DNA of 64,000 bases from Trochalopteron elliotii (GCA_024734555.1 JANPWX010000054.1:7521133-7585132); one strand, 5' to 3'; positions 48,171 through 60,900 are shown, numbered from the stretch's first letter. Made by a program: numbers and translations. The notes: a model not told the origin generated them from the sequence alone.

Positions 48171-49415
48171 CTCTAGTAATGTTCTAAACTCAGGCAATCT
48201 GCAGCAGTCTTGTTGGGAAGCTCACCTGACAAAGCCAGAAATAATGCCATTGGTGTTGATGCACATGTGTAATATGTGGAGCACAGTCTTGCTTAGATCA
48301 CATTTACTGTGGTGTCCCTGGAGCTGCAAGAAGATAAATGGGTACTCAAAACACTGCTTGCTATTTAATGGTAGAATATGATGGTAACTTATCAAAATGT
48401 TGTTACAGCGCTTAATTATACAAGATTCCTAAAGCTTTGGAGTCTCAAACCCAAAGTACAATAGTGAAAGTAGGCACAGTAGAACTGGTGTTAGTGAAAA
48501 TGCTTCTGCTTATGCCAGCTTTGGGTTTTGCATATGTACACCCATTTAGTTGGCTGATTTATCATGACCATGGCATTGCAGTAAAAGCTTTAACAAGCCT
48601 GTAAAATGTTTCTTATAAAGGTGTTTGCAGCTGGACAGAACTCCAGTCAGGAAAAGGCTATCGAATGATTTATAGGTTTTCCTTTTTAGCTTTATGAAAT
48701 TGTTGACACGTCAAATATTTTCTATGATGTCATAATACACAAATAGCAACTCAGATATTTTACAAGGTGAATTTGCTCAGTGACCCCTAATATCTCTCTT
48801 TATTTCAGCTTATTTTTCTGTGATACAGTGTCCTTCTCCATAGTGTATGTAATAAATATACTAGAAATGCATACAGGAAAATAGTTCTAGACTAGACTTT
48901 CACAGTCTCTCAGTTCTCTGTTCATCATTCTGCTATTCCTCAGTTCTGGCAGTGGCATTCCTGACCTTCACTTGGAATGCAGAGGAAGAGGAGGGAATTG
49001 ACAGTCACGTTCTATTACTCCACTTTCTGTCTTTGTACTTGAGTGACCACATCATTCCATAAATACATAAATTCATTATTTTAGATAATAAATCATTTTA
49101 GACAGATGATTCTTTCAGCTCCTGTTGTCATATCTGTCTCCTTGGTAACCTCCTGCTGACCTGTAAGGGTTAATACCCGAAGTATGAACTAGTTTATAAT
49201 TATTGCAAAGTTTGAGTAGGATGAAACACAGAGAAGAAACAGCAAACAAAATATTGGTGAACTTGGGTTCAGCATAATATGCATTACTGACTTCTCATTA
49301 AGAAAAAACCATACATATACAGAATCCTATATTTATGGAATAAAAGTATTTAGAAGCTCCAAGATAGTTCTGACAGCTTGTATTTCTCTAAGCTGTTCTT
49401 TCGTTTGGTCTGCAG

Positions 49416-49649
49416 TGTAAGGCAGATGAAGCTACACTAATTAATCTTTTCAGAGTGGATGCAATGATAGTTAAACAAATCAAAGTTCAGATTTTGGAGC
49501 CTCTTTCAGAAACAAATGATGATGCTAGAAAACCATGGAGTGCTCAGGCCCTGGTTGTGGTTGATAAATTTGCAAGTATTTTCAATGCTATTGGCCTCAT
49601 TAATATAAAGCAGAATAGGCTACAACTACAAAGGAAAAGAAAGTTTTAG
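49416..49649 (+). CDS. Candidate coding segment (terminal exon or retrocopy fragment), unidentified
   Basis: An acceptor-like tract (ctgttctttcgtttggtctgcag, ending at 49415) precedes a frame that stays open for 77 codons until TAG at 49647. The translation begins CKADEATLINLFRVDAMIVK, includes SETNDDARKPWSAQALVVVD and ends in the basic RLQLQRKRKF. The residue mix (balanced charged and hydrophobic, few Phe, Leu or Lys runs) is more protein-like than other open frames here. There is no ATG until codon 17. A weak donor (GTATTT, about 49576) lies inside, so the exon could be shorter. It could be a last coding exon, a decayed retrocopy or chance. I recognise no family, and the phase does not join directly to the exon candidates at 3921, 27303 or 44042. 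Confidence 0.28.
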   Translation, partial: CKADEATLINLFRVDAMIVKQIKVQILEPLSETNDDARKPWSAQALVVVDKFASIFNAIGLINIKQNRLQLQRKRKF

Positions 49650-51244
49650 TTTCTGTTTAAAATTACAAGTTCTCAACAACCTTATTAAAAAAAAAAATAA
49701 ATTCCAAGTGACTTTGTAGTGGTAGTAGCTTTTCTTTCTGTAGTACAGTCGGGGGTCTGTAGCCTGGCTGAAGTCTGGTGATTTCACATGATTTTTGTCT
49801 CTTCTTCCATGTCTTCACAGTACTTTGCATTATAATTTATTTATGCCTGTGCCCTGTTTAACTTACTAGCCATCAAAGGGTTTATTTTTCTGCACCTTTT
49901 CATGATAAATTGTTTAGAAACAAGGTGATTATGCTGCTTCTCTTCTGTCGTTTTCCAGCAGAAGACAGATGCTCTAAAATCATGCAGTTAGTCCATGGCA
50001 AAATACCTTTTTTTCCCCAATTCCATTTACCAGGATACAATAGGCAACAAAGAGGTGGCAAAACTATTAAGTTTAGATAAACATTATTACATTTAAATCT
50101 GTTTTATGATTTCTTTAGATCCCATCCTCCAACCTCTTAATGAAAAGCAAAGCTGGAAGATGAACAAAAAAAAATCTAATAGTGTGGAGAGAAGGTGATT
50201 GTTTTCTTTTGTTTGGGCTTCATTTCATGCTGCACTAAAGCATGAGGCCTATTGCAATTAATAATTTGAAAAGGAAGTGTTGAATGGGACTAACGAGTGT
50301 AATTAGGCTTCATTAGTAATGTCAGAAGTTACACATGCATTAAAGGAAAAGTGCAGTCCTGTGTGTGAGTCCAGCTCTCCATTCAGTGGAATGGAACATT
50401 GCAAAGTTTCATACAAGTCCCAACTATATGTGGCACTTACTGAAGGAAATCAAATATGCCAATCCATATGCTTTAGATAAAACCTGGCTGAGAGAGTGCC
50501 ATTCTCCTTAGACAGACACCTTTCTTAAATGAATGTGACAAATGTGAATTTGTGTTAAACAAAGGTCATAGTTTGGCATGAAACATGACTGCTTGTCTAT
50601 TGTAATCCTCTGCAAGCAATGCTTTAACTGTAACTCTTTAAGGTCTTGCTTAATCTCAGTTTATTTTGGTCCAGGTCTATTTATAAGGAATTTAACCATG
50701 TCCTTAAGGCCTCCAGCTGAAGAGGCTGTTTAAATTAAATAAAATAGATTTATGTTTGTGATCATTTTTAATTAGCAAAACCATTGATATTAGGGGAACA
50801 TTTCTGTGAGAAGCAGCATCATGCACTTTGAACATAGCAAATGGCCCACATTACTATCATGACCTTGAAAGGGATATAATAAAATACTTCAAAAAAAACC
50901 TCCAAAATCTTAGTTTTCAGCTATTACAACCTTATTTCATTTTGTAGTGTATCTGAACTTGGTTTTTTTTTATGAAGTGGTCATCTCAGTTTCTACTTCA
51001 TCTTACTGGTTGTTTTCTTGCTCTTGAATTTCAAATTTATGTTAAATATATGCTGGCTTGGTTAATTTATTATTTTTTCAAAGTAGTTAGTTTATTTTTG
51101 TTTTTTTAACTTTTTTTTCTCATTATAATATTTAAGAGTATTCTGCATTTACCTGACTATGCAATTTGGTTTATCATGTCTTTTTATTTGAGAATTTTGA
51201 AAAATTCAGCAATGTCATACTGCTGATGAACTTTATTTGCTCTT
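49650..51244. other. Unique non-coding DNA with a possible conserved regulatory block
   Basis: No gene or mobile element was recognised. The most structured part is the TAAT-core-rich segment at 50240-50330. The rest is ordinary AT-rich sequence ending at the CR1 pair. Confidence 0.5.
50240..50330. promoter_or_regulatory. Possible homeodomain-site-rich conserved element
   Basis: The segment holds caattaataatt (50255-50266), taattag (50300-50306) and a nearby ttagtaatg within about 70 bp, in sequence that is otherwise not low-complexity. The density and spacing resemble homeodomain-bound enhancers in vertebrate introns and gene deserts. Base composition alone could explain it. Confidence 0.2.
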
Positions 51245-51374
51245 CAGGTTAACTTGGATAATGCTCTCAGGCACATGGTGTGATTCTTGGCGTGTCTCGT
51301 GCAGGGCCAGGAGTTGGACTTAGTGATCCTGATGGATTGCTTCCAACTCAACACGTTCTATGATTTTGTGATTG
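51245..51374 (+). mobile_element. CR1 LINE 3' tail fragment
   Basis: The CR1 3' terminus is clear: ggataatgctctcaggcaca, tggtgtgattcttggcgtgt, gtgcagggccaggagttgga, gtgatcctgatggattgctt and the terminal ttctatgattttgtgattg. It is of the same subfamily type as 2240-2345 and the inverted copy at 57433-57605, and is 5'-truncated to about 130 bp. Confidence 0.9.
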
Positions 51375-51479
51375 TGGGCTGCTCATTCCCCTTCAGGGGA
51401 GACTCCACAACAGATTGTTTTAATATATAGCTGAGAGAACTTTGTAAAACTTTTGCAGAATGAATCCTTGCAGGGGTAA

Positions 51480-51640
51480 ACTACCAAAGAGGTGGGGTCA
51501 ACTCTGGTTTTATTTGACTAAGTCTTGAAAGCCTTCAAGAACAGGGATTCCATAATGTCTCCAGGAGAGCTGTTCCAGTGTTGCACTGACCTCTTATGGA
51601 AGTCTTTTTCCTAATGACTGGCAATGGATATGTTAGGATG
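51480..51640 (-). mobile_element. CR1 LINE fragment, inverted
   Basis: The plus strand reads as antisense CR1: gaaagccttcaagaacaggg, attccataatgtctccagga, gagctgttccagtgttgcac, then ctgacctcttatggaagtct and ttttcctaatg. It faces the copy at 51245-51374 tail to tail across about 100 bp. The two differ in subfamily features and so are probably separate insertions. The boundaries are approximate. Confidence 0.82.
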
Positions 51641-54600
51641 ATACTTGATTTTCCAGGAAATTTTGCATTTCAAACAATATTTTAGTGTTTGAAAAGTAAG
51701 CAGAATGCACTAAGTGTGAGATCACTCCTGGGTCATCCTTCTTGTATGCATTCTGATTCTATTAATGTCTAAAGAGCTACAGCAAAAAAAAAAAATCATG
51801 ATTAGATGGTAATTTCAATCCTGATTAATGCATGTTTATCCCTTCAGTATATTTATGTACTAAGCAAAATTATCAAACTCTAGAAAGCTAGCACTCTCCA
51901 TTATTCTCAAGTAGTTCTATTTTTTTTCCTTCGTTTATTTTTTTGTAATATGGATGAATGAGTTGTTGAATTTAGTTAAATGTTGTGAGTATGGAAATCT
52001 GACAGCGATTAATGGCTTAAAATTCCCTTGGCAGGAGATGAAGTGTGGGTTGGAAGCAGAGGAAAAAAAATCAGTCAAAAACAGAGCAGGGTGAGTGGAA
52101 AAAGAAAGACACAGGAGATTTTGTAGAGTGAACCAAGAAGGAAAGAGATGCCAATTAAAGTGAACACACAATCAACATCATATTGTCCATTGGGCCACAG
52201 TTTTAAACTTCCACAAGGATTCTACCACCCCTCTAAAAAAGGAATAGAAGCACAAGCTTCACACCTATCCCCATTCAAATTTCATACACTATCTTCCAAA
52301 TAATTCTGTTTCAATGAGAAATTTTATATGTCAAGTAGTATTTCATAACAAGGGTGACAGACCTCAGCAGCTGAGTAATGCTTGTTGCCTTTAGTTTACC
52401 CAGTAAACCCCCACGCTGCCATTACTCAGTTTGGAAAACACCAAGTGAGTGCTACTTGTACATCTCTGATACACGTTCATTAACACAGCACAGATGTTGT
52501 TTTCAAGGCAGAATGAATCAGCTTTGTACTTAAAAGTATAGTTGGTAGAATTGGGGTATCAAACCTAGTTCTATGAGAACCAAATGAGGTACTTCTGGAA
52601 ATAGAGAAAGAGCAGATGGAGCTTACTATTCATTAGATGCCTGACTATATATCTGGTTTCTTGGGAAGTTTCTGTGTTGTGTACAATGTGTTGCCATGGA
52701 GCTGCTGATCTTCGTATAGCTTCATGTAGCTTCTCTATATGAAGTTGGCTTGGATATGGCCTTGGATAGCATCTGGTTTATTGACATATCCTGAAAATGA
52801 TGTGTCCTACCTGGGTTGTTATTTGTACAAGACTGGATTTTGTATCTTACCACCATGTTTGTTTGCCAGTGTTATATTTAAAAATTCAAGTGGCACTTTG
52901 CTGTTGGTCTAGAGACAGTCGAGATGAAAATCTTCCAGAGCAGGATGTTTTCTGAAACTGGAAGAAAAAGTTTGGTTGGTACCTAGCTGAAGTTATTTTA
53001 AGAAATTTTTTATTTTCTAAGAATAAAATTATTTGGAGGGAAATTTTTTCCAGAGCTATTCTACTGGCTACAGCTGAATATTAGCACATACCAAGTGCCA
53101 GGTTTTATTAGTGATAATCTTCCCCCAGGGTTTTGTGAGAACTGAGAGCTTGTATGAATGTATATATCCATCCAAAAAGCAGTAGAGAATATGGTGAACA
53201 GATTGGTTAAAATTCAAAATACAGCTATGTCTTGTAAGTCTTAAACTAGTCTGGACTTTAAGACCTTGCAAAATAAGTATCTGTCAAAGCCTGGAGCCTT
53301 CTTCACCTTTTTTAGTTAATGGAAACCTACTCTCGTTTTCTTTTTCATGTAAATTTTGTTTTTCTTCTTGGGCATGTTCAGTAAAATTATCCTTATCCTC
53401 CACTGCTTTGAATAATTGTGTAATGCCAAGCATCATGCAATATATATGCTCTGTGTTCAGCCAGACCTGCACAGAGAGTAAAGGCAGGACAAGCACATTT
53501 GGCAACGAGCAGTTATGGCCAGTTAACAAGCTGGGGAGGAGTGGGAGCCAGCTGAGAATGTCCACACTGGCAGAGTCAGACCTTGCCCTTTGTCATGCCA
53601 AAGGCAAACCTGTTTAGAGTGATCTACATACGTGGAGCACAAACCCTCATTACCTAAAGGGCTAAAGAACGCCTTTCAAGAAGAAGAAAATGCGTGTGGA
53701 AAAGTTGTGTGTGAATGTAAGGTAATGAAAGAAAGAACAGGAGATGGTAAAAAATGTACAAACGGAGGAGACAATAGAGAATAGGCTGCCCCTTCTTTCT
53801 AGTTTGTGGAATGTAATTTAACAGGACAAAAAAATGTTGCTAAAAGTTAATTATGTTGGCATGGAGTAAATTTCTGTAAACCTCTCTGCTTTTTAAAGTT
53901 TCATAAAGGTTTGGAAGATATTTGATAGTGTATACTGAAGTTAGATACTGCTTGACAGGGATATTGCTTTAGAATAAAGTTGGCTGTTGAGTGTAAATTC
54001 AAGTTGGATCTGTCAGAGGATTTGTAACTTCAATGTCACTCTAAAAATCACGAAATCAAACAAAATAAGTTTCTCTTTGCCCCTGTAGCCACTCTGCAGA
54101 GTAGATAAAAAGGCATACACTGAGGGAGAAGAGACGGTTTTGTTTACATAATGCAAAGTGATCCTTTTGCTACTGATGCTACTAATTATACATTAATTAC
54201 CTTGTTATGCTGTGACACCATATTGGAGCTAAGAACAATGAGCCAAACCTGACAATGTACTTTCTGTTTTGTTACTTATTCATAAGGTACTTTGGAAGGT
54301 TTATTTCTTTTTCTTCCCCCATCAGCACTTTCCACTGTTTGTTGGGAGAACAAAACACTTAAACCTGTGAATTTTAATGAGTACCTTTGCAAAGTGGAAA
54401 TTCACCAAGAAAGTTAGTTGTTGTTAGTTAGTAAATCATCAAGGCCCTTGAGAAGATGATGTATTTCCAAATGGATAATACTTTAGCAGTAATAATCAGT
54501 TTCACTTGGGAACAAAGTAGAGACAGTAAAAAAATCATGAGACTGATAGAAATAGATGACAGGCAAGTTATTTTTGTGATGTCTGACAGGTTAGTACAAT

Positions 54601-56090
54601 TAAAGTTGCATTTGATACTATTTTGCTTTGCACAAAGCAGTAAATAATTTTCTTTCTCATCAAGTATCATTTATCTATTACAAGACAAAAATTTCTGAAA
54701 TAAAATTGCAAATGTATTTTTGAAATGGTTGAAATAACACTTGGATTTTCTTTTATAGTCCAAATAATACAGAAATATTCATACAGATTTACGTAACTTT
54801 GGTTGTGCCAAATGTAGGTTTTAAAAGAAAAAATTACTGGATGGAACAGTTTATCAAGTTGATGAATGCAAAGGACAATCCTGCTGTAAAATTTACCTTT
54901 AACTGAGGTTTTAAAAAGCTTTCAGAACCGAATGATGCTGATGAAGTTGTCTTTATTCCTAAGCGGAAAAAATAGCATACAAATAGAAATATTTTTCATT
55001 TATTTTCAAGTATTACACGTGTTGTTAAATGTCATTTTTTGCTCTCTGTATTTACCAGTTAAGCCCAGTGTACCAGGGCATAATCTGTTAAGCTTTCTGA
55101 GCAAGTGTCTTATTTTGACACTGATTTCCATCATATTTAGTATTCAAATTTAAAACATTATATCTGGTTTATATTTATTATTGTTATATTATTCAGTTTT
55201 ACCGGCCTTGCCAAATTATAAAGTCAAGAAATCATACAAAACTCAATAAACCCGTACAATAATCAGTGAAAACCTAATATAATATCTTATATGCAATATA
55301 ATTTAGCTGAAAAAAAGAAGGAATTTGATTAAGAATTTTAATTTTGATTGGTTGGTTATAAGTGGCAACTTGCTTTCGCATGGTGAAAAAAAAACCCAAG
55401 TGTGGATGTATTATAAACTACAGTCCATGAAATTGCAACTAAAGGAGCTCTTAAGTCCATGGCTTATGCAACTTTATTGCAGTGACGTTAAAAGCTGACT
55501 AATGCATATGAGCTGTGATACTGTTGATCATTAAAGAGCTTGAAGTCATCATCATATTGAAAAATAGGATAATAAAGACAGCTGAGTGTCAGTTGTTGGT
55601 TCAAATTGAGTTTGATTTGGTGCAGGAAAAAAGATAATCCATGTTCTCTTAAGTTCAGGACTGGAAGTAGGACTTGAAGTGAATTTTAGTCACACATACA
55701 AATGAGCAGAATTCAAAATAAGTATGAAGCTAATATTTTTTTAAAATGTTTGTATATTTTCAAAACCAGTTCAATTTTCACACAATCAAGCTTAATTGTC
55801 ATATTCCAATGAGAAGTTCAAACATACAGATCTCAGATTCAAAACACATCTTCCTGCACAAGGACTAGCAGAGAAACACCTGGCTCTTTAAACAACTTGC
55901 CAGAACAATTTTTGAAGTACACTATTCATGAGAAACTTGTATGGCCTACTTTTCAGCTGTGTCAGTCTGCATGGTGTGAAAGAAATAGTGTGAAGAAAAT
56001 GTGCATGCTATAAACAGATAAATTTAAGATGTGGGATTTTAGAGTTAAATAGAAGTTAATGTATATGATGGGTATATTCTTCTCCTTCTT
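51641..56090. other. Unique AT-rich non-coding DNA
   Basis: About 4.4 kb without a recognised gene or mobile element. Overlapping plus and minus frames at 53284-53617 and 54428-54670 show no domain. Confidence 0.55.
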
Positions 56091-56440
56091 GTTTAGGTCT
56101 GTCTGTGCTTTGCTTCCTGCCTTTTCCCAGACACAGCCTCCACAGAGCCCCCATCATCACTGTTGGGCTCAGCCTTACAAGGCAACAGCAGTGCTGAGCA
56201 TAGGGAAACAGAAATCACCCCTGCAACCCCCCTGCCCCACTACCACAACCTGGGCATGGGAGCCCTGGGGAGTTTTATAGCCGTGGAGATCCTCAACTGC
56301 CATGGACAGCCTGAGCTTGGAATTAAAATCCCTTTAATTCTTGTGGTTTTCACTACCAGATCACAGTGTTCTGGGAAGTGGTATTTCAGAGTGTCCTTTG
56401 AGTTCTGCATCACAGTGAAGCAGCTTCAGTAGCTTGAGTT
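56091..56440. other. GC-rich patch with two overlapping open frames, function unknown
   Basis: Composition changes abruptly to C-rich (cagcctccacagagccccca, aacccccctgccccactacc), while both sides are AT-rich. Two plus-strand frames (56059-56280 and 56163-56432, 73 and 89 codons) overlap in different phases, and neither resembles a known protein. A pyrimidine tract and tttag lie just before the patch. Possible explanations are an exon of a non-coding RNA, an old GC-rich transposon fragment, or an enhancer. It is too short, and I see too few CpG pairs, for a classical CpG island. Confidence 0.3.
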
Positions 56441-57432
56441 GAAGGCAGGAGCTTTTGCCCATTAAAATGTTCTCTATTTTAAAAAAGATGAAAGTATGGG
56501 CTTTTCATCAGTCTGCTAGAAACGGTATTTTATGCATGTGAACAAATACAGAATAAATCAAACTAAGATTGTAAAATCCTCATACTTTCAGTCTATGTCA
56601 ATGTGAGCAAATGCTGTTCAAGTACTGAGAATGTTTCACTCTGACAGCAGAGTAATAGCAGTTTCTCTTTTTTTCTGTGAGAAAGGGAGAGCAATGCACT
56701 TGGGTAATGTACATTTTTCATTTTAGTTTGTTTATTCAACGAGAGACTACAGAGTGAACATCAAATACATGACCATGCATTTGACCAAAGATTTTAGAAG
56801 CTTCTGGACAAAATGAAAACTATTTGATAACTGACACATTGCTGTTAAATACTTGATTTTAAAAAGTGGTGCGATAATAACTTCACCAAGCACTTTTTAG
56901 TGTCAAGATTATTGACGTGGAAGATGATTCATATGAAAATCTTGCTCCATGTTTAAAAAGCCTAAATTGAATTTGTTACTGGCCATAAACATCTAACCTT
57001 GTAGCACTAGAGAGAGAGTTTTATTGTTCTAGTTTGCCTTTCTATTACTGCAGGAGCACTAGGGTACTATACTAAATACCAAAATACTAGGTATTTTAGG
57101 GTACCTTGTTGAGACAATTTTAATCATTCACACATATTTTAAAATACAGCTTACACTTCTGAGATAAAAATATTCATAATATTTTCATTAAATAAGTGGA
57201 AACCAAACACAAATATAATAAAAAAATGAGTTCTGTGTAAAATCTAGTGCTACTGGAGGACACATAAATTAGCTACCAATACTTTGGTGCACCTTTAGTT
57301 TTTTAGTCATTGAAGGAAAACTGTTAGGCAGGTATTTTATTCATAATGGATTGGATTTTATTGCAATTCGTTGCATACTACAAAAATTCCTTGCCATAAG
57401 TAGGGCAATATAATCAAACTGAGAAATCTAGA
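56441..57432. other. Unique AT-rich non-coding DNA
   Basis: No gene or mobile element was recognised before the inverted CR1 copy that begins near 57433. Confidence 0.55.
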
Positions 57433-57605
57433 TTAGAATCACAGAAGCTTGGGTTGGGCTGAACCCACAAGGATCATAAACTCCAACTCCTGGCCCCTGC
57501 ACAGGACAACCCAAGAGTCACAGCAGAACCTGAGAGCATTGTCCAAACTCCTTGAGCTCTGTCAAGCTGGTGCTGGGACCACTGCCCTGGGGAGCTCTAA
57601 TAATC
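57433..57605 (-). mobile_element. CR1 LINE 3' fragment, inverted
   Basis: The plus strand reads ttagaatcacagaagcttgg, ggttgggctgaacccacaag, ctccaactcctggcccctgc, acaggacaacccaagagtca, then cctgagagcattgtccaaac, gagctctgtcaagctggtgc and ccactgccctggggagctc. This is antisense CR1 with the 3' end at the low coordinate. It is the best preserved of the three copies with the same tail type. The 63-codon plus-strand frame at 57449-57640 is antisense to the element and is not a gene. Confidence 0.93.
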
Positions 57606-57891
57606 CTCTTCTCTCTGTCTTAGTTTCTGTCATGCAGTGAGAGCTTACAGTGAAACTAATTTATTTCTATAGTTTGATGTTCCTGGATGAAATACACAAA
57701 ATGGGAGAAGGTATGCAGTAATTAGGAAATGAATTCTTATCAATACAGAAATAATTGTGGTTTGGGGTTTTTTTTATCTTTAGATTAAAAATGAGAATAA
57801 AAAAATAACACTGGAACATCTTGATGTGAGTCAGTGAAGCCAAAATTCCCTTTCTCTGATTACTCAGGCACTCGTAAGGCTGGGACTTCCC

Positions 57892-57911
57892 AAAAAAAAA
57901 AAAAAAAAAAA
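57892..57911. repeat. A homopolymer of 20
   Basis: This is a pure A run. It lies about 290 bp beyond the inverted CR1. CR1 does not end in poly-A, so the run is unrelated to that insertion. Confidence 0.9.
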
Positions 57912-60900
57912 TCAAACTGTTAGATAGCCTGATGTAAGAAAAACACTAATAACTTAAAAAGTGGGAACCTAGAATCTCAAGCCATATTGCTTGGAAAAAA
58001 TCATACAAACTTAAAAGGATGCAGGAGAGCAGACTATATCTTAACTTGGTTGTGGGAGATATGTGGCATGTTCCCTTTTCCAAGGATGTTCAGTTATTTA
58101 CACAAAATTGAACATCTCAAATGGGAGGAGTTAGGGCCATAACAGTGAAGGTTCTCATGTTCAGAGGCTGAGATTTAACACCTGAATCTGATTTTAAACA
58201 GATAAAAGATTTTAAAAAAATCATGTCTCTACAGACCATTGGCTGTTCTGAAAAGGATGGCATTCTTATCTTTGATGAAACTCTTATCTAAGTTTCCACT
58301 GATGTATTGTTTAATTATTCGGCTTTTTTCTTGAAATGCAGTGGTAACAAACATAAACACAGCTGTTTTGTCTGAAGATTTCCACAAGGACAAGTTGATT
58401 TAGTCATCATATACAATCATATGTATTAAGACATTCTTCATTTCCTGGTATTTGTTCTGGAAAATTACGTAAAGTGGTCAGAGTTAACAAAATGCAAACA
58501 GGTGCTCTAGTTATTCATTACAGTGGTCATTTGCTTCTAATTCACTTAAGAACTGGTATAAAAATAAGACAGTTGTATTTGGCTACTGTGCAGCTTATAC
58601 CTCCACTGTCTGTGGCAGAGTGTCTGTGTAAACTCTGTGTCACCTGTTCTAACAAAGTCTCTGCTCATCCACAACAGCCTTTCCTCATGCCCATGTTTTA
58701 TGTCATGGAATAGCCCTGCAGCATGGTCTTGTCACTAGTGACATTCTACTCTAGCTCTTACAGTTAAGAGATAGCTGCAGCTTTAACTTCAGTTCTGTAA
58801 GCATATATGCTTAGTATTCCTGGTGTCTAATACACCTGTAACCATGATAAGAAACCAAACTATGGACTGAGAAGCTGCTTCAGCAAGATCTCTCCAAGGA
58901 CTGCGTCAGTGCTGCTGGCAGTCGTGTTAATGAGTTGGTTCGTGGACTTCCTTTCTGAGTCAACAGTCTGCCTTGGGCACGCTTTTATGAAGGTCTTTGT
59001 CGTAAGATTGATTGGAGAGGCATTCTGAGGTTTTAGGCAATCAGCAAAAGGAATTTTAACTTAGTGTTTGAAATTATGAATGCTGAAAGCTCTGTTTTCC
59101 AGCTCTGCCTGAGAGTCAGAAAGGAAGCACGTCAGCCAAGCTGTTGAGGAAACAAATTATTTGTTAGTATTAGGACTAGATAGTATTCGTTGTTGTGCTA
59201 TGTCATCGCTGCAGAATAAATATTTCTCATTTGCAGATTTGGTATAAACACTTTTCAAGTGTTATTGCCATTTTTTAATGGCAATGGACTTTTAATGGAC
59301 TGCTTTTAATAATTTTCTTGTTTTTTCACACTTTTTGGTCCTGTGTGTGGGGCTGTAAGTGCAGTCAGCTGGTTTAGAGGAGTGGGAAGGTCATTGGCAA
59401 AACCCAGGTGTTGATGAGATTTTGGGTTCATAGAAAACCAAAACAGACCACTCACTCACCCTGAAGGTCTTTCACTTGCCAACTTTTGCTTTACTAGATA
59501 AGAATGGCGTCCTTTAGGGGAGGCTGAGCATCAGGGAAGTGGGGTTGTTAGTTGTAGCACAGTGGAGGAAAGTAGCTGGGCCTACAGCTAGGAGAGAGAA
59601 ACTTTCTTGTCCCAGGCTAAAGACTTAAATTCTTGTTACAGATAAAGATGTGTTAAAAAGGTAATTTCATTGACATCTGGTATTCAAACTTTCTGTTTAA
59701 AAATAGACTCTAGAAAGGTAACCTATTAAAATAAAATGTTTTTTGAATAGAGCAACATAGGACTGAATCTCTGTAGGAGATCAATAGTAAGTAGAGTTTC
59801 AGGAGGCAGGGAAGGAAAGCACAGTAAAAGAAAAAAGAAAAGGTTTTACACTTCAATGGCATAATTTACCTTACCAGAATCTCAGCCAGGTTCTGCGGTA
59901 CTCATTCAGAGAAAACCGCCTTGTCTTTCACAAGGTTTGCTCCTAGATGTTTCTTATAGTTCATGCAAAATATAATTTTTTTCTTGCACTACTTGAAAAA
60001 ACCAACCTTCAAACCCATTATGTACTTTCAACTTCTGCCTGTTCTGTAATACTGTTAAGATTATGAACTAAAACTGCATATTAATGTAAAGACATGGAAT
60101 CATAGTAACATCTCTTATAAATATCTTTCACCGTGACAGGTATGCGATTACCTGGTATTTGGTTTTTTGGTGGTTTTCAGAACTGCCTTAGACTATAGGC
60201 TGAAGCAAGCATGCAGAAAACGGGAAAAGATGTGTCCCAGCTGATATTTATGAGACAGAACATAAGCTGAAGTTGGATGTTCCTCATTCTCCACCCTCTC
60301 TTAGGCCTGTAAGACCACTCCATAATGAAACTCAGTGGCCTTTCATTCTTAGACCTTTATAAGGGACTCTATAAAACAGGTGGGAAGGCAGGCAATTTCC
60401 TAGGTCACTACCCTCAAGATGGTGTCTGTATGAAAAACAAGGACGGTGATGAGAAATACTGTCGGCTGGGGAAGCCAGATAAAGACGCAAAGACTGTGGA
60501 CCCAGAGGAAAGTAGGATTTTGAGAAATTTGTTTGTTTTTAATGAAACTCTTCATATTATATAGAAAGAATAACAAAAGCCATGACAGCAGAGGGTGAAA
60601 GTTAAAGGACCTGACAGTGTTGTCACTAGCAGGAGAAAAGGTCTACTGAGGTAACAATTGGTTTCAAGGCTGTATTTAGTGGTCACTGCTGTATTTTTTT
60701 AAAAGTAGGGGTACTATACAAGGCTGTGAGAGAGAGTTACATTTCAAGTTGATTCTGCAAGCCTTTGGCCATGCAAATATTTTTTTATCTCCAAACCACA
60801 TAGAAAAAGGCTCACAATAAAGCTTTCAGTTTTAGAATTATAAGTACATAGCAAAACAGGAAAGCTCATCTGCAGAGAGCAGGTTGGCTGAATAAATCAG

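Larger units (their letters stand above)
47081..49415. other. Unique non-coding DNA with a possible conserved regulatory block
   Basis: No gene or mobile element was recognised. The stretch includes a TAATTA-rich block at about 47670-47835 and a TAA/TAC-type microsatellite at 48131-48170. The rest is unremarkable AT-rich sequence. Confidence 0.5.

Noticed and set aside
3921..49649. One simple transcript joining all four plus-strand exon candidates
   Set aside because: The phases of 44042-44088 and 49416-49649 meet stop codons when joined directly to the preceding candidates. Only 3921-4010 and 27303-27350 can be joined in frame.
57449..57640. 63-codon plus-strand frame
   Set aside because: It is antisense to the CR1 fragment at 57433-57605.
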